Below, piece after piece: positions 36,757 to 44,929 of a DNA stretch of 45,166 nucleotides. The notes under the pieces were generated by a model. It saw only the letters and a program-made list of their open reading frames with translations. It ran no database searches and was not told the origin of the DNA. This DNA is from an uncultured Verrucomicrobiae bacterium (GTDB lineage Bacteria; Verrucomicrobiota; Verrucomicrobiia; Limisphaerales; AAA164-E04): assembly GCA_943788245.1 (NCBI GenBank), contig CALSPN010000034.1, positions 1 through 45,166 on the forward strand, read 5' to 3'. Each line of letters opens with the position of its first letter. The stretch's first letter is position 1. The translations under genes were made by a program, and so were the position numbers.

Positions 36757-37710
36757 TCAACGATGATCCATCAACCACCATTTGAGGGTCCTTGAAACTT
36801 TCTCTGCGGCATCATTCTGCACAAAATGTCCCGCATCAGGAATAGTCATTAAAGTGAATTCAGCATCAATCCAATCCCAGGTGTTATTGAGTCCGTCAGA
36901 ATGGAGGGCCTGGTCTTCGAGTCCGTGAAACATGAGTGTGGGACATTTGAGCACCACTGCATTTTGTTGAATGGCAGCGTTCAATTTCGGTAAATCAGGA
37001 TAATTCCGTTTATAAATTTGAAGCATGGAATCAAAGCTGGATTTCTCAAACGCTGAAATGTAGCGCTGCCTGATGTCAGGGGCAGTGATCCATCCAGCAA
37101 GGTTTTCGGGAGTCATTGCTCTGCCAAAGAATACATCCGAATCTGACGCGTTTCCTTTTTTGAAGGTTTGAGCATAGGCACTGTTCGATCGTTGAACATG
37201 ATTACGCGTGAGTTCACGCATGAAACCATTTGGATGAGGTAAATTAAGAATGACCAGATTTTGGGTCATTTGCGGATGAGAAAAGGCAAACTGCCATGCT
37301 ACAGCGCCTCCCCAGTCATGACCGATGACAGTGGCCTTTTCCTCCCCATGGTGCCGGATAACTGCTTCGACATCCGAGATGAGGTGCGGCATGTCATAGG
37401 CTTCAGGAGATAAGGGTTGATCACTTTTGTTGTATCCGCGTTGGTCGATCGCCACAACTTTGAAATCACTTTTCAACGCATCCATTTGATGTCTCCAAGT
37501 ATACCAGAAATCGGGGAAACCGTGTATCATCACTACTAGTGGACCGTTACCAACTGTAGCGAAATGGATCTTGATACCCTTATTATCTGCAAAACCGTGC
37601 TGCGCCTCTTTCCAGATATCTGCACTGCCTGTTGGCTGACCCAGAAGCGTCACCAAAAAAATTATAAAAATTGAACACGCACAACGTAACCTTATCAGTG
37701 AAATAATCAT
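36757..37710 (-). CDS. Alpha/beta hydrolase, epoxide-hydrolase-like
   Basis: The 317-residue protein has a signal peptide or anchor (IRLRCACSIFIIFLVTLL). The family oxyanion motif HGFPDFWYTWRHQM (from H63) follows, then the nucleophile elbow GHDWGG with aspartate D132. An aspartate nucleophile marks epoxide hydrolases and haloalkane dehalogenases; FWYTWRHQM favours epoxide hydrolases. The C-terminal DAGHFVQND supplies the catalytic histidine. Export of such an enzyme is uncommon and may mean the first segment is an anchor. The SDR gene lies 34 bases upstream on the same strand, so the two probably share a transcript. The substrate is unknown. Confidence 0.88.
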   Translation of the reverse strand: MIISLIRLRCACSIFIIFLVTLLGQPTGSADIWKEAQHGFADNKGIKIHFATVGNGPLVVMIHGFPDFWYTWRHQMDALKSDFKVVAIDQRGYNKSDQPLSPEAYDMPHLISDVEAVIRHHGEEKATVIGHDWGGAVAWQFAFSHPQMTQNLVILNLPHPNGFMRELTRNHVQRSNSAYAQTFKKGNASDSDVFFGRAMTPENLAGWITAPDIRQRYISAFEKSSFDSMLQIYKRNYPDLPKLNAAIQQNAVVLKCPTLMFHGLEDQALHSDGLNNTWDWIDAEFTLMTIPDAGHFVQNDAAEKVSRTLKWWLMDHR

Positions 37711-37744
37711 TTCTTATCAAACCTTCTTTTCATGGCTATGAGTA

Positions 37745-38542
37745 TTAAGCATGCATGACCTGTCCTCCGTCAACGTTGAGTACCTGGCCAGTGATCTGAC
37801 GTGCTTTTGCGGAAGCAAGGTAGGCGGCCATGGCCCCCAGATCCTCTGGCCTTTGCCAATCATTCAATGGAGAAATCATACGGATTTTTTCGTTCGCCCA
37901 GTCCTCATATTCCAGTCGGTCTTCCTCTGGCAATAATTCTTGTCCCGCCTGCCAAACAGACCGGTTCAACTCAGAAGCGACCATACCCGGGGAGATGGCG
38001 TTGGCTCTCACTCTGTAAGGGGCTAGATCTTTCGCAACGCATTGCATGAAATTAATCAACCCCGCCTTGGCCGCACTGTAGGGTGGGTCCGTTTGTGAGC
38101 CAATTTGCCCAGCCACCGAAGTGAAGAATGTGATACTGCCTGCCTTTTGCCTGACGGCATAAGGCGCAAAGGCGTGTGCCACATTGACAGCGCCTTGAAG
38201 ATTAATCTCTAAAATTCTAGACCAGTCGGAAGGCTCCAGATTCCAGAAGGGGAAACCAAATTTTCCCGAACCTGCTCCCACTGAAAAAACAACATGATCT
38301 ATTCTACCGAAGCGATTGACGGCGTCTTTCAGACCCATTTTTACGGCTCCATAATCGACGACGTTGGATCGAACACTCAGGACATTTTCATGTATGTTCT
38401 TTGAAATTTCATCAGTGGAAGGATGTGCGTCAAAAATTAAAACCTGACATCCTTCCTCGATGAAGCGTTTGACAACTGCCTGTCCGATGGTGCCGGCGCC
38501 TCCAAAGACAGCGACGGATTGGTTTTTCAGTTCAAGGTCCAT
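37745..38542 (-). CDS. Short-chain dehydrogenase/reductase (SDR)
   Basis: The 265-residue protein has the classical SDR cofactor loop in the form GGAGTIGQA (from residue 14), catalytic S142, Y155 and K159 (YSAAKAG), and N114 in the NLQGAVN helix. The C-terminal end has GQVLNVDGGQVMHA, the usual substrate-loop closing strand. It should oxidise or reduce an alcohol/ketone with NAD(P)(H) in the cytosol. It is the first gene of a likely two-gene unit with the epoxide-hydrolase-like gene. The upstream side holds a degraded PDZ fragment whose tail overlaps its first codons. D39 after the second strand (VLIFDAH) suggests NAD preference. Confidence 0.92.
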   Translation of the reverse strand: MDLELKNQSVAVFGGAGTIGQAVVKRFIEEGCQVLIFDAHPSTDEISKNIHENVLSVRSNVVDYGAVKMGLKDAVNRFGRIDHVVFSVGAGSGKFGFPFWNLEPSDWSRILEINLQGAVNVAHAFAPYAVRQKAGSITFFTSVAGQIGSQTDPPYSAAKAGLINFMQCVAKDLAPYRVRANAISPGMVASELNRSVWQAGQELLPEEDRLEYEDWANEKIRMISPLNDWQRPEDLGAMAAYLASAKARQITGQVLNVDGGQVMHA

Positions 38543-38857
38543 TCAGTCTTTTAATGCAGGTAAGTGTTTCATGTGTTTTCAGTATTGCCAGAGGTGGCTT
38601 TTCCCATCTCATTTTACGTCGAATCGAAATATCAATGGTTTGCCTTTTCAGATCCCTTTCAATTCCACGTTTGTTCCTGGTGGGCGCTCTCTCAGATTAT
38701 GAGCGAGCACCTCAGTTTCTCGCATTGATTCTGTCTTGCCGTCAAACAAGATAACAATATCGTCTTTCAAAAAACCGGCACTTTTGGCCGTTGCATGGCC
38801 TCTGTTATGGAATCTTTGTTGATGATGCTCAAAATGGTATGCGACCTCGTCTGACAA
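38532..38857 (-). pseudogene. PDZ-domain remnant of a lost protease-like protein
   Basis: The minus-strand frame from 38857 reads FLKDDIVILFDGKTES, then MRETEVLAHNLRERPPGTN and VELKGI. This is the carboxylate-binding core and second half of a PDZ domain, as in HtrA-type proteases. A stop follows at VELKGI. Shifting frame recovers QTIDISIRRKMR and a tail that runs into the SDR start. Upstream (38858-39290) coding-like peptides such as NTISEGLELHLTNF occur in broken frames, but no catalytic triad is recognisable. It is therefore a decaying gene remnant; the PDZ assignment is moderate. Confidence 0.5.
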
Positions 38858-39456
38858 ATCGTCTCATTTACTAGCTTAGAGGTGAGAGTGTATATTTCAT
38901 TGAGACATATTTTTTGCTTTAGGGCGAGTTTATTCCCTTCATGGATGATCATGGTCGACAACTTTTTCATGATCGAGATCATCTATCTTATTACGGAGCA
39001 AGCATGCTGAAAGAAAGTTTGTCAGGTGCAACTCAAGACCCTCTGAAATAGTGTTACGATCATGAAACATTCGGCAGTTCTCATGGAACTAAATATCCAG
39101 GTCGTGACTGGTCGTGATTATCCCTTTCAGGCCCTGGTACAGAGTCTTGCCGCAAAGGCTGAAAACTAGGGTTAACTAATTGTGAGTGGACTGTCGGTTG
39201 TTGCCAATGAGTTCCGCAGCCGTAATTCACCAGACAGCATGCCAGAGTTAATCGCAAATACGGAGGAATCATAAGTTTCTGATAATCCAACAAATTACGA
39301 AAAACCTCAATACTTGAATTATGTCAGAATGCTTACATGCGCGCGAAGCGCTTGCCGCATCAAATCCGCCTGTTTGCTAGGCTCTGCTTTATTGGTTGGA
39401 CAAGTTTTCCCTGATAACTTCTATTGTCATAAAGTGGATTATTGGAGGTTGAAAAA

Positions 39457-39487
39457 CCCCCTCGCTGAACTGCAAACAGCGAGGGGG
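39457..39487 (-). terminator. Strong hairpin, terminator-like on the minus strand
   Basis: A perfect 11-bp stem (CCCCCTCGCTG with CAGCGAGGGGG, nine-base loop) is followed on the minus strand by TTTTT. No obvious minus-strand gene lies just upstream of it, so it may end an RNA or a lost gene. Confidence 0.65.
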
Positions 39488-39861
39488 TATGGTTTATTTT
39501 CAATGTTACAATACCTATGAATACTTATGGCATCTTTTTGGATGCAGTAGAGAACAGCATAATGGATGCCAGTTCTTATTTAAGGGCGATACCGGGTCAT
39601 TTTAACAAGTCCTTGCAAACAGTAATAGTCAATGTGTGTTTTTATGCTCACTTCTGTGTTCAATTTTGTGCTACGCCATCATGATGGCGTCTGATTTGAT
39701 GTCCGCAAGATGCTGATTTGGCATTCCTCTAAATAAATATAGGCGGTAATGATTGTTTCAACTCATGCTAGTGCAGAGAGTTGAAGTTCCATTTGCGTTG
39801 AGTGTATTATTGTTACGTCTTGCGCTCTTTTGACCCCGGTTACTAATACAACGATTGTCTG

Positions 39862-39903
39862 ACTGGGGTACTTTATTTCCGGCTTATGAAGTAAAGCCCC
39901 AGT
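39862..39903. repeat. Bulged inverted repeat (hairpin)
   Basis: ACTGGGG-CTTTA pairs with TAAAG-CCCCAGT around a 16-base loop, with a two-base TA bulge in the left arm. It lies in the gene-poor region and has no T tract that would make it a terminator on either strand. Confidence 0.55.
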
Positions 39904-40514
39904 TGTGCTGTCAGTGCAGCGAACTGCTCTCTTTTTCTAGCTACTACTACAATTATTTGAGTGTAGTAACCTTCGCCTTGCTTGAACTACTACTACGACA
40001 ATCACTCAAGGGTGGAATAAGTAATCAGGAATGAGGGCTTCCGGGTTGTTAATTACATCCTTATTGGTATCAAGCGCGACACCGATAACCCGACGGCAGG
40101 AAGGAACACGCTGCACCAAGAGTCATGTTAGCGCGCAAGGTTTACCAGCATCGGCATCATTAGTCCGTTGGATTCAAGCACACGTTCTTATGGTGGCTTT
40201 TTTACGACTATTAGAATGACTCAGCAGTCAGTTGGATGCTGGGACAAAGCCTGCATTTCTTTTTAAAATGTAACAAGGGATGCTCGTAATTAGCATGCTG
40301 TCTCTTATCTGAACATAAGGTGGGTTGCTTAAATTTCATCTAATTAAGACAACTTGTTACACAATTTTTTTTGGCCCTTTTTTCTTATTTTAGACGTTTA
40401 ATCTATTGCATGCGAAAATGTCGTATTAAAAATCAAATAGCGCTCGTTGGATTTCAGCACTTATCAGTGACTTCACAACTGCAGAAAATTGCTCCATGAA
40501 AAATAATACTCTTG

Positions 40515-40557
40515 CATTATCTATTACAAACCCGAGCTCGGTTTGTAATAGATAATG
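40515..40557. repeat. 43-nt near-perfect palindrome
   Basis: CATTATCTATTACAAAC and its reverse complement flank a CCGAGCTCG centre, with only one unmatched C. It can form a very long stem with almost no loop. It sits 240 bases upstream of the small membrane protein gene; no T tract follows. Confidence 0.8.
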
Positions 40558-40798
40558 GCGACAAAATTCCATAGTTTTGAAATGAGGACCAAAGTTTTCT
40601 CATGATGCAACCTCTTTAATCGTGCACAATTGTGAATAGGGGGAACGATTTGAATGTTTTGTTTTTAGGACAGACCCCTCTGCTCGTACAGCGAAAACCC
40701 TACAAGTCAAAGTTCAAGTCCAGCACAGGCCAAAGCACTATTGCCGGCATGATAAAACAGTAAGTAATAATTGTGCGCCACATTTGTAATTTTTTCTT

Positions 40799-41401
40799 AT
40801 GAATAAAATATGTAAGCTCTGCAATCAAGATTGCTCATCCAAGGTTCGCTACAAGGACGAAGCAGGCCAATACACCTGCAAAGAATGCTATGATGAGTTT
40901 TCGTTGGATAAGGAGAAGAACAAAGAAATTATTACTACAGGCTCTACCTCTTTGCGGCGACCTCCATCGCCGACTGCCAAGTCAGGTTCAAAAAACGCGT
41001 CAACTGGCAAATATTTGCAAGTTTTCGGGATTGGGCTCTTGGGGGTAGGTATCCAAGTCGGTGCTGCTCTTTCTGAGAGTGTCTTACTCGTCGTGTTAAC
41101 CTTTCTTTATATACTGTTTTGCAATTTAGCAATTGCAGATAGACTAGGTGCCGATAACTCTATTCTGCAGCTAATACCAATAGTAAATGTTTTCCATCTT
41201 TGCTGGTGCGTTGATTTACCTGTTTGGATAGGTTTTTTGTTTTTTGTGCCATTGGTCAATATTGTTTTTGTGGCATATCTTTATTGCAGGGTCGCAAACC
41301 AACTAGGCAAACCAACTTTGAGTGGTGTGCTTATCCTAATCCCATTGGCCAACACATTTTTGCTTGGCTATCTGGTCTCTTCTGAGTCATTGAAGAGGTG
41401 A
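40799..41401 (+). CDS. Zinc-ribbon-like membrane protein
   Basis: The 200-residue protein begins with two CxxC pairs (C5, C8 and C27, C30), plus C12, forming a zinc-ribbon-like head. A polar linker rich in serine and proline follows (to about 68). Four to five hydrophobic segments then run from about 73 to 195 (VFGIGLLGVGIQVG, VLLVVLTFLYILFC, VWIGFLFFVPLVNIVFVAY, VLILIPLANTFLLGYL). The membrane part resembles DUF5684-type small membrane proteins but I cannot name the family with confidence. The ATG follows a run of T with no obvious ribosome binding site. It stands alone between the gene-poor region and a decayed gene, so its role is unclear. Confidence 0.75.
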   Translation: MNKICKLCNQDCSSKVRYKDEAGQYTCKECYDEFSLDKEKNKEIITTGSTSLRRPPSPTAKSGSKNASTGKYLQVFGIGLLGVGIQVGAALSESVLLVVLTFLYILFCNLAIADRLGADNSILQLIPIVNVFHLCWCVDLPVWIGFLFFVPLVNIVFVAYLYCRVANQLGKPTLSGVLILIPLANTFLLGYLVSSESLKR

Positions 41402-41639
41402 AGTAAGCGTTATAGGGATTTTAAGCAGGCGACCTCTTTACCGCTGAAGAGCAGTTCAAAGCCATGAAGTTTGATGTGGATGATTTTGGTCAGTTTTACC
41501 TTGTGACTGAGCAGCCATAAGCTGCGGTCAACGATACGGGTTTTCAATGGCCCGGACGGCTCTCCAACCCTAATGAGGCTCCCTCTGTCGAGACGGTCAG
41601 GATCTGTGGATCGCTCTGGTCTAGTCTAACCACCTCAAT

Positions 41640-42273
41640 CCGCTCAAATGGACACTGATTGACGGTCAACGCGTCATGCTCCAGTGGATAGCAGAAGGTG
41701 CAGCACCTCTCACCTACGAACTGTTACTGGCTGGAAGTGTTGTTGATTCAAACAACAACGGGAGTTTCTGGATCACACCCTCGGGCGAACAAGACACCAC
41801 CCTGTATACGGTAACAGTCAGTAATGCATTTGGTAGTATCACATCACAACCAGTGAGCGTATCCCTTGAACAATCCAACCCACAAATTCTTTACCAGCCA
41901 AGGGACATTCGATTGGTTCTGGGAGAGCGCCTGAACATCGGGCTCAAGGCATCAGGAGGTTCACTCAAATACCAGTGGTACAAGGGAGCGGCCCCAGTGG
42001 AGGGTGCAAGTGCAGCGAACTATGTGGTAGAGCAAACACAGGCAGCAGACTGCAGGAGATTACTTTGTGGTCATTTCAAACGACAAGGGAGTCCAGGCAA
42101 GTTTACCCATCAAAGTGTCCTTTGGAGCCAGACTTTCAGTAGCCCTTGATGGAGCCAACCTGACTTTTGCAGTTGACCCCGGAAACAGTGATTCCAACTG
42201 GAAACTCCAACGCTCCTCCAACCTGTTGTTCTGGGAGGATGTTCAAACGTTGAACGCACAAGACTGTGAATGA
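41640..42273 (+). pseudogene. Ig-like domain surface-protein remnant, truncated by the IS
   Basis: Two Ig-like domains are recognisable: ITPSGEQDTTLYTVTVSNAFG and LGERLNIGLKASGGSLKYQWYKG. A frame change near 42050 joins them to AGDYFVVISNDKGVQ, after which LQRSSNLLFWEDVQTL gives the C-terminal module common in PVC surface proteins. No start or upstream part is found; a further short coding trace near 41430-41520 is not clearly joined. The last codon runs into the insertion sequence: the stop TGA at 42271-42273 is the first three bases of the IS end. The gene is therefore 5'-incomplete, frameshifted and cut at its 3' end. Confidence 0.6.
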
Positions 42274-42296
42274 CATTCCAATAGTGCAGCGGGTGA
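42271..42296 (+). repeat. Left terminal inverted repeat of the IS21 element
   Basis: Starts TGACATTCCAATAGTGCAGC; pairs with the inverted right end. It supplies the TGA stop of the adjoining Ig-like remnant. The second copy of the AAAAGTGCGGC block lies seven bases further in. Confidence 0.85.
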
Positions 42297-42381
42297 TAGC
42301 CCAAAAGTGCGGCGTTTAGTTGTTGTTTATTTCTATTGTTTGGTTTGGTCAAGATTTCATTCAGGCTACGTCTTTTCCAAG

Positions 42382-42436
42382 ATCGCAGGTCCTGGGGGAG
42401 CCTGAGTGTAGCGAAGGCGGAGGAAGGACCTGCGAT
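42382..42436. repeat. Inverted repeat downstream of istB
   Basis: ATCGCAGGTCC (42382-42392) pairs with GGACCTGCGAT (42426-42436) around a 33-base loop. It lies inside the IS between istB and the left end, where a transcript from istAB would end or be protected from outside. Confidence 0.6.
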
Positions 42437-42473
42437 GCCGCGGTTTTGATCCCTCTTTTTGTTTTATCCTTTG

Positions 42474-43238
42474 TCAGGATTTCTTCTTTTTCCGTTTCTT
42501 GGCATCATTGAGGCGGTAGCTTTCACCGTTTGCTTCCAGGATATGGACGCGATGCGTCAATCGATCCAATAGAGCTCCTGTGAGCCGTTCGCTCCCCATG
42601 ACTTCTGTCCATTGCTCAAAGGGTAGATTGGTTGTTACGATGAGACTGGTGCGTTCGTAGGCTCGACTCACCACATCAAAAAGCAGTTCTGCCCCTGATT
42701 TTGTAAATGGGACATATCCTAGCTCATCAAGGATGATCAAATGATGGCGCTCTAATTGTTTTTTGAACCGTTGAAGGGTTCTCTCTTCTCGATGTTCAAG
42801 GAGCATGGTAACTAGTCCTGTAACACTGAAGAATTTCACTTTGAGTCCCTGCATACATACCGCGTGCCCGAGTGCACTTGCTAAATGGGATTTTCCAGTT
42901 CCAGGATTGCCCACCAGTAGAACGTTTTCTTTTCGTTGAACAAACTCTCCACGCATCAACTCCCTGATCGCTGCTTCATTGATCGAGGGTTGAGCCAAAA
43001 AATCAAAACTATCCAGCGTCTTGAGAACCGGGAACATGGCTTGTCGAATGCGTCGCTCTGAAGCACGTTGCTCCCTTTCAATCAACTCGCGTTCGGTCAG
43101 CCGTAACAGATACGCTGAATATTCACAGCGTTCCTTGGCACAAAGCTGGGCCATTGACTCGTATTCTCTCAAGATGGTTGGCAATTTCAAAGCCTTGAGG
43201 TGATGATTCAGTAGCACGTTGGGGTTGTCTTTACTCAT
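42474..43238 (-). CDS. istB: IS21 family transposition helper ATPase IstB
   Basis: The 254-residue AAA+ ATPase has Walker A GNPGTGKS (about 110-117) and a Walker B-like LIILDELGYVPF. The sensor region VSRAYERTSLIVTTNLPFE follows. IstB assembles on target DNA and delivers it to the IstA transposase. Its ATG (43238-43236) overlaps the istA stop as ATGA, with a GGGAGGTG site just upstream, so translation is coupled. The in-frame start at 43292 lies inside istA and is unlikely. It is intact and full length, so the element may still be active. Confidence 0.93.
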   Translation of the reverse strand: MSKDNPNVLLNHHLKALKLPTILREYESMAQLCAKERCEYSAYLLRLTERELIEREQRASERRIRQAMFPVLKTLDSFDFLAQPSINEAAIRELMRGEFVQRKENVLLVGNPGTGKSHLASALGHAVCMQGLKVKFFSVTGLVTMLLEHREERTLQRFKKQLERHHLIILDELGYVPFTKSGAELLFDVVSRAYERTSLIVTTNLPFEQWTEVMGSERLTGALLDRLTHRVHILEANGESYRLNDAKKRKKKKS

Positions 43239-44734
43239 CTCACACCTCCCACCAATTGCGTATATGCGTTTAAATCTGGAGATTTGATCCAAACCTGTTT
43301 CAGATGTGGATACCCATCCAGATTGAAGGTTTGCTCACGCCATTGCTCTTGAGGATACAAAAACTGAGCTACTGCATCCCGGGTTATGGCCCCATATTCC
43401 AAGGCTTTGGATACCGCTTTCATTAAGGCTGGCATGGAGTGCTTCTCCAATAATCGGAGGATTTGAATATATTCTCGAACACCTTCACTGGCGTATTGGT
43501 TCTCGAGTCTTTTTCGCAGCGTGGTAAATGCTTCAGGAAGTTCCCATTGATCTAGTGGCAAGGCGTAATCAAGTGCCCCTGGTTTACGCTCAAGTAGAGC
43601 AAGATAATGCACAGGTTCAAAACACACTCTTTGCTTATCCCAAATCCGAGGGTGACGCGCCACTTCTCGACCTTGTGCATGAAGGACAACCTCCCAGCAA
43701 AAGCCTTTGACGGTGATCGAATGATGAGCCCAGCAGACGGGAACCGAGTAATCATTGCAATCAAAACGAACCAAGGATAATGAGCTGGAAGTGGTGGATG
43801 TTTTCCGAGCGGCTTCAAAGGGGGAGACAGGTAAGGGGATCATTGCGCCCTGATCTTCAGAAAGGAGAACTTCCTTGGGATGCGGCTTTCCTCTAAGTCG
43901 TCGCTTGAGCTCTTCCTGGCACCGTTGTTTGAGGTAAGTGTTGAGTTCATTAAAATCACGCACCTGTGGAACCGGCACCATGAAGTTTAGCCGTGTGTAT
44001 TTGACCAACCCCTCGACAACACCTTTTTCATTGCCACGGGCTGGACGGCAAAAGTGATGATCAAACAAGTAATGGCTCTTAAGCTGCAGAAAACCATATG
44101 TCAGCTTGCGCTCTCCTCCACCAAGGATTTTGGAAACGGCGATCTTTGTGTTGTCATAGCTGATTCGATGGGGAACTCCTTTAAAAAACTCAAATGCTTG
44201 TACATGGCCTTCTTGAAACGATTCGGTGTTCTCTCGTTCAAATGCCATCACAAAAACAGCGTCGCTATAGGGCAAGGCCATCACAAAGAAGGGGATTTTT
44301 CGAAGATGACCTCCAATCCTGGCTAAGGCGAATCCAAAATCAACTTGAGCCTCACCAGGGGGATGCTTCAAGGGAACAAAAACTTCCTGGTTCTTTTGAA
44401 TAAGACGTCTTACAGCTGCTCTGACAGTGGAATAAGCCCCGCCATATCCATGTTCATCACGAATCCTCTCCCATATCCTTTTGGATGTATGACGCTGCTT
44501 GCGTGGTATCTTGAGGTCATCTTCAAGAATTTGAAGAATGCGCTTTTCAAACGGGCCGATTTGGGGTCGTTCCCGAGGTTTGCTTTTTTGATACCCAGGT
44601 GGTTCGCTGTGAGTAAGAATCTTATTGAGGGTGCGCCAATGCATCCCCGTTTCTCGTAGTATGCTGCGCTTGCTGACTCCCTCAACAAGCACACGTCTTC
44701 TTATGTCATTCCATTGTTCCATATCAGCATACAT
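43235..44734 (-). CDS. istA: IS21 family transposase IstA
   Basis: The 499-residue transposase starts MYADMEQWNDIRRRVL and has an N-terminal helix-turn-helix (VSKRSILRETGMHWRTLNKI). A DDE catalytic core follows: D132 in EAQVDFG, D194 in SYDNTK, and E236 or E241 in GNEKGVVEG. The C-terminal beta-barrel region follows. It cuts and joins the IS ends. The start at ATG 44734 is preferred over the TTG at 44767, which overlaps the second terminal repeat. No frameshift or stop breaks the gene. It overlaps istB by four bases. Confidence 0.94.
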   Translation of the reverse strand: MYADMEQWNDIRRRVLVEGVSKRSILRETGMHWRTLNKILTHSEPPGYQKSKPRERPQIGPFEKRILQILEDDLKIPRKQRHTSKRIWERIRDEHGYGGAYSTVRAAVRRLIQKNQEVFVPLKHPPGEAQVDFGFALARIGGHLRKIPFFVMALPYSDAVFVMAFERENTESFQEGHVQAFEFFKGVPHRISYDNTKIAVSKILGGGERKLTYGFLQLKSHYLFDHHFCRPARGNEKGVVEGLVKYTRLNFMVPVPQVRDFNELNTYLKQRCQEELKRRLRGKPHPKEVLLSEDQGAMIPLPVSPFEAARKTSTTSSSLSLVRFDCNDYSVPVCWAHHSITVKGFCWEVVLHAQGREVARHPRIWDKQRVCFEPVHYLALLERKPGALDYALPLDQWELPEAFTTLRKRLENQYASEGVREYIQILRLLEKHSMPALMKAVSKALEYGAITRDAVAQFLYPQEQWREQTFNLDGYPHLKQVWIKSPDLNAYTQLVGGVR

Positions 44735-44785
44735 GCCCCTTTCTAGGCATGATGCCGCACTTTTCAAACATCACTTACGTGATCT

Positions 44786-44811
44786 CAACCCGCCGCACTA
44801 TTCAGCTGTCA
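44786..44811 (-). repeat. Right terminal inverted repeat of the IS21 element
   Basis: On the minus strand it begins TGACAGCTGAATAGTGCGGC. A second copy of the GTGCGGC block lies at 44753-44764. The istA promoter is expected between this end and 44734. Confidence 0.85.
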
Positions 44812-44929
44812 TTTACAAATGCAGGGTCTGCATTAACACTTACTGCTGCAGATTTTGGATTGGCCGTTTGCAAAAAAACCGGGCGTCTCATTCAACTAAC
44901 GGAACGCAAAAAGGAGGAAAACAAAAGAA

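Larger units (their letters stand above)
38858..40798. other. Gene-poor stretch with hairpins and faint remnants
   Basis: Almost 2 kb has no frame I would call a gene. Short frames have poor composition. Features seen are the broken coding traces near 38860-39290, a terminator-like hairpin at 39457-39487, a bulged hairpin at 39862-39903, and paired CTACTACTAC-rich arms at 39941-40009. A near-perfect palindrome lies at 40515-40557. AT content rises toward 40300-40800. No integrase or IS end is identifiable inside it. Confidence 0.55.
42271..44811. mobile_element. Complete IS21-family insertion sequence
   Basis: The 2541-bp element carries istA and istB on the minus strand. Its ends begin TGACA and end TGTCA. 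The left end (42271-42296) and the inverted right end (44786-44811) match at 19 of 26 positions, with shared AATAGTGC and GCGGGT blocks. Second internal copies, AAAAGTGCGGC-type, lie at 42303-42314 and 44753-44764, as in the multiple terminal repeats of IS21. No direct target repeat is apparent outside the ends. Confidence 0.9.

Noticed and set aside
39314-39520. 68-codon plus-strand frame across the terminator-like hairpin
   Set aside because: Composition is poor (many cysteines, isolated), and it runs through the perfect hairpin at 39457-39487, which would be unlikely in a gene.
39941-40009. Possible CRISPR-like repeat CTACTACTAC
   Set aside because: Only two short copies, unequal spacing and no cas genes; better read as part of an inverted structure.
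40031-40219. 62-codon plus-strand frame in the gene-poor region
   Set aside because: No motif, no ribosome site and unlike the coding sequences nearby.
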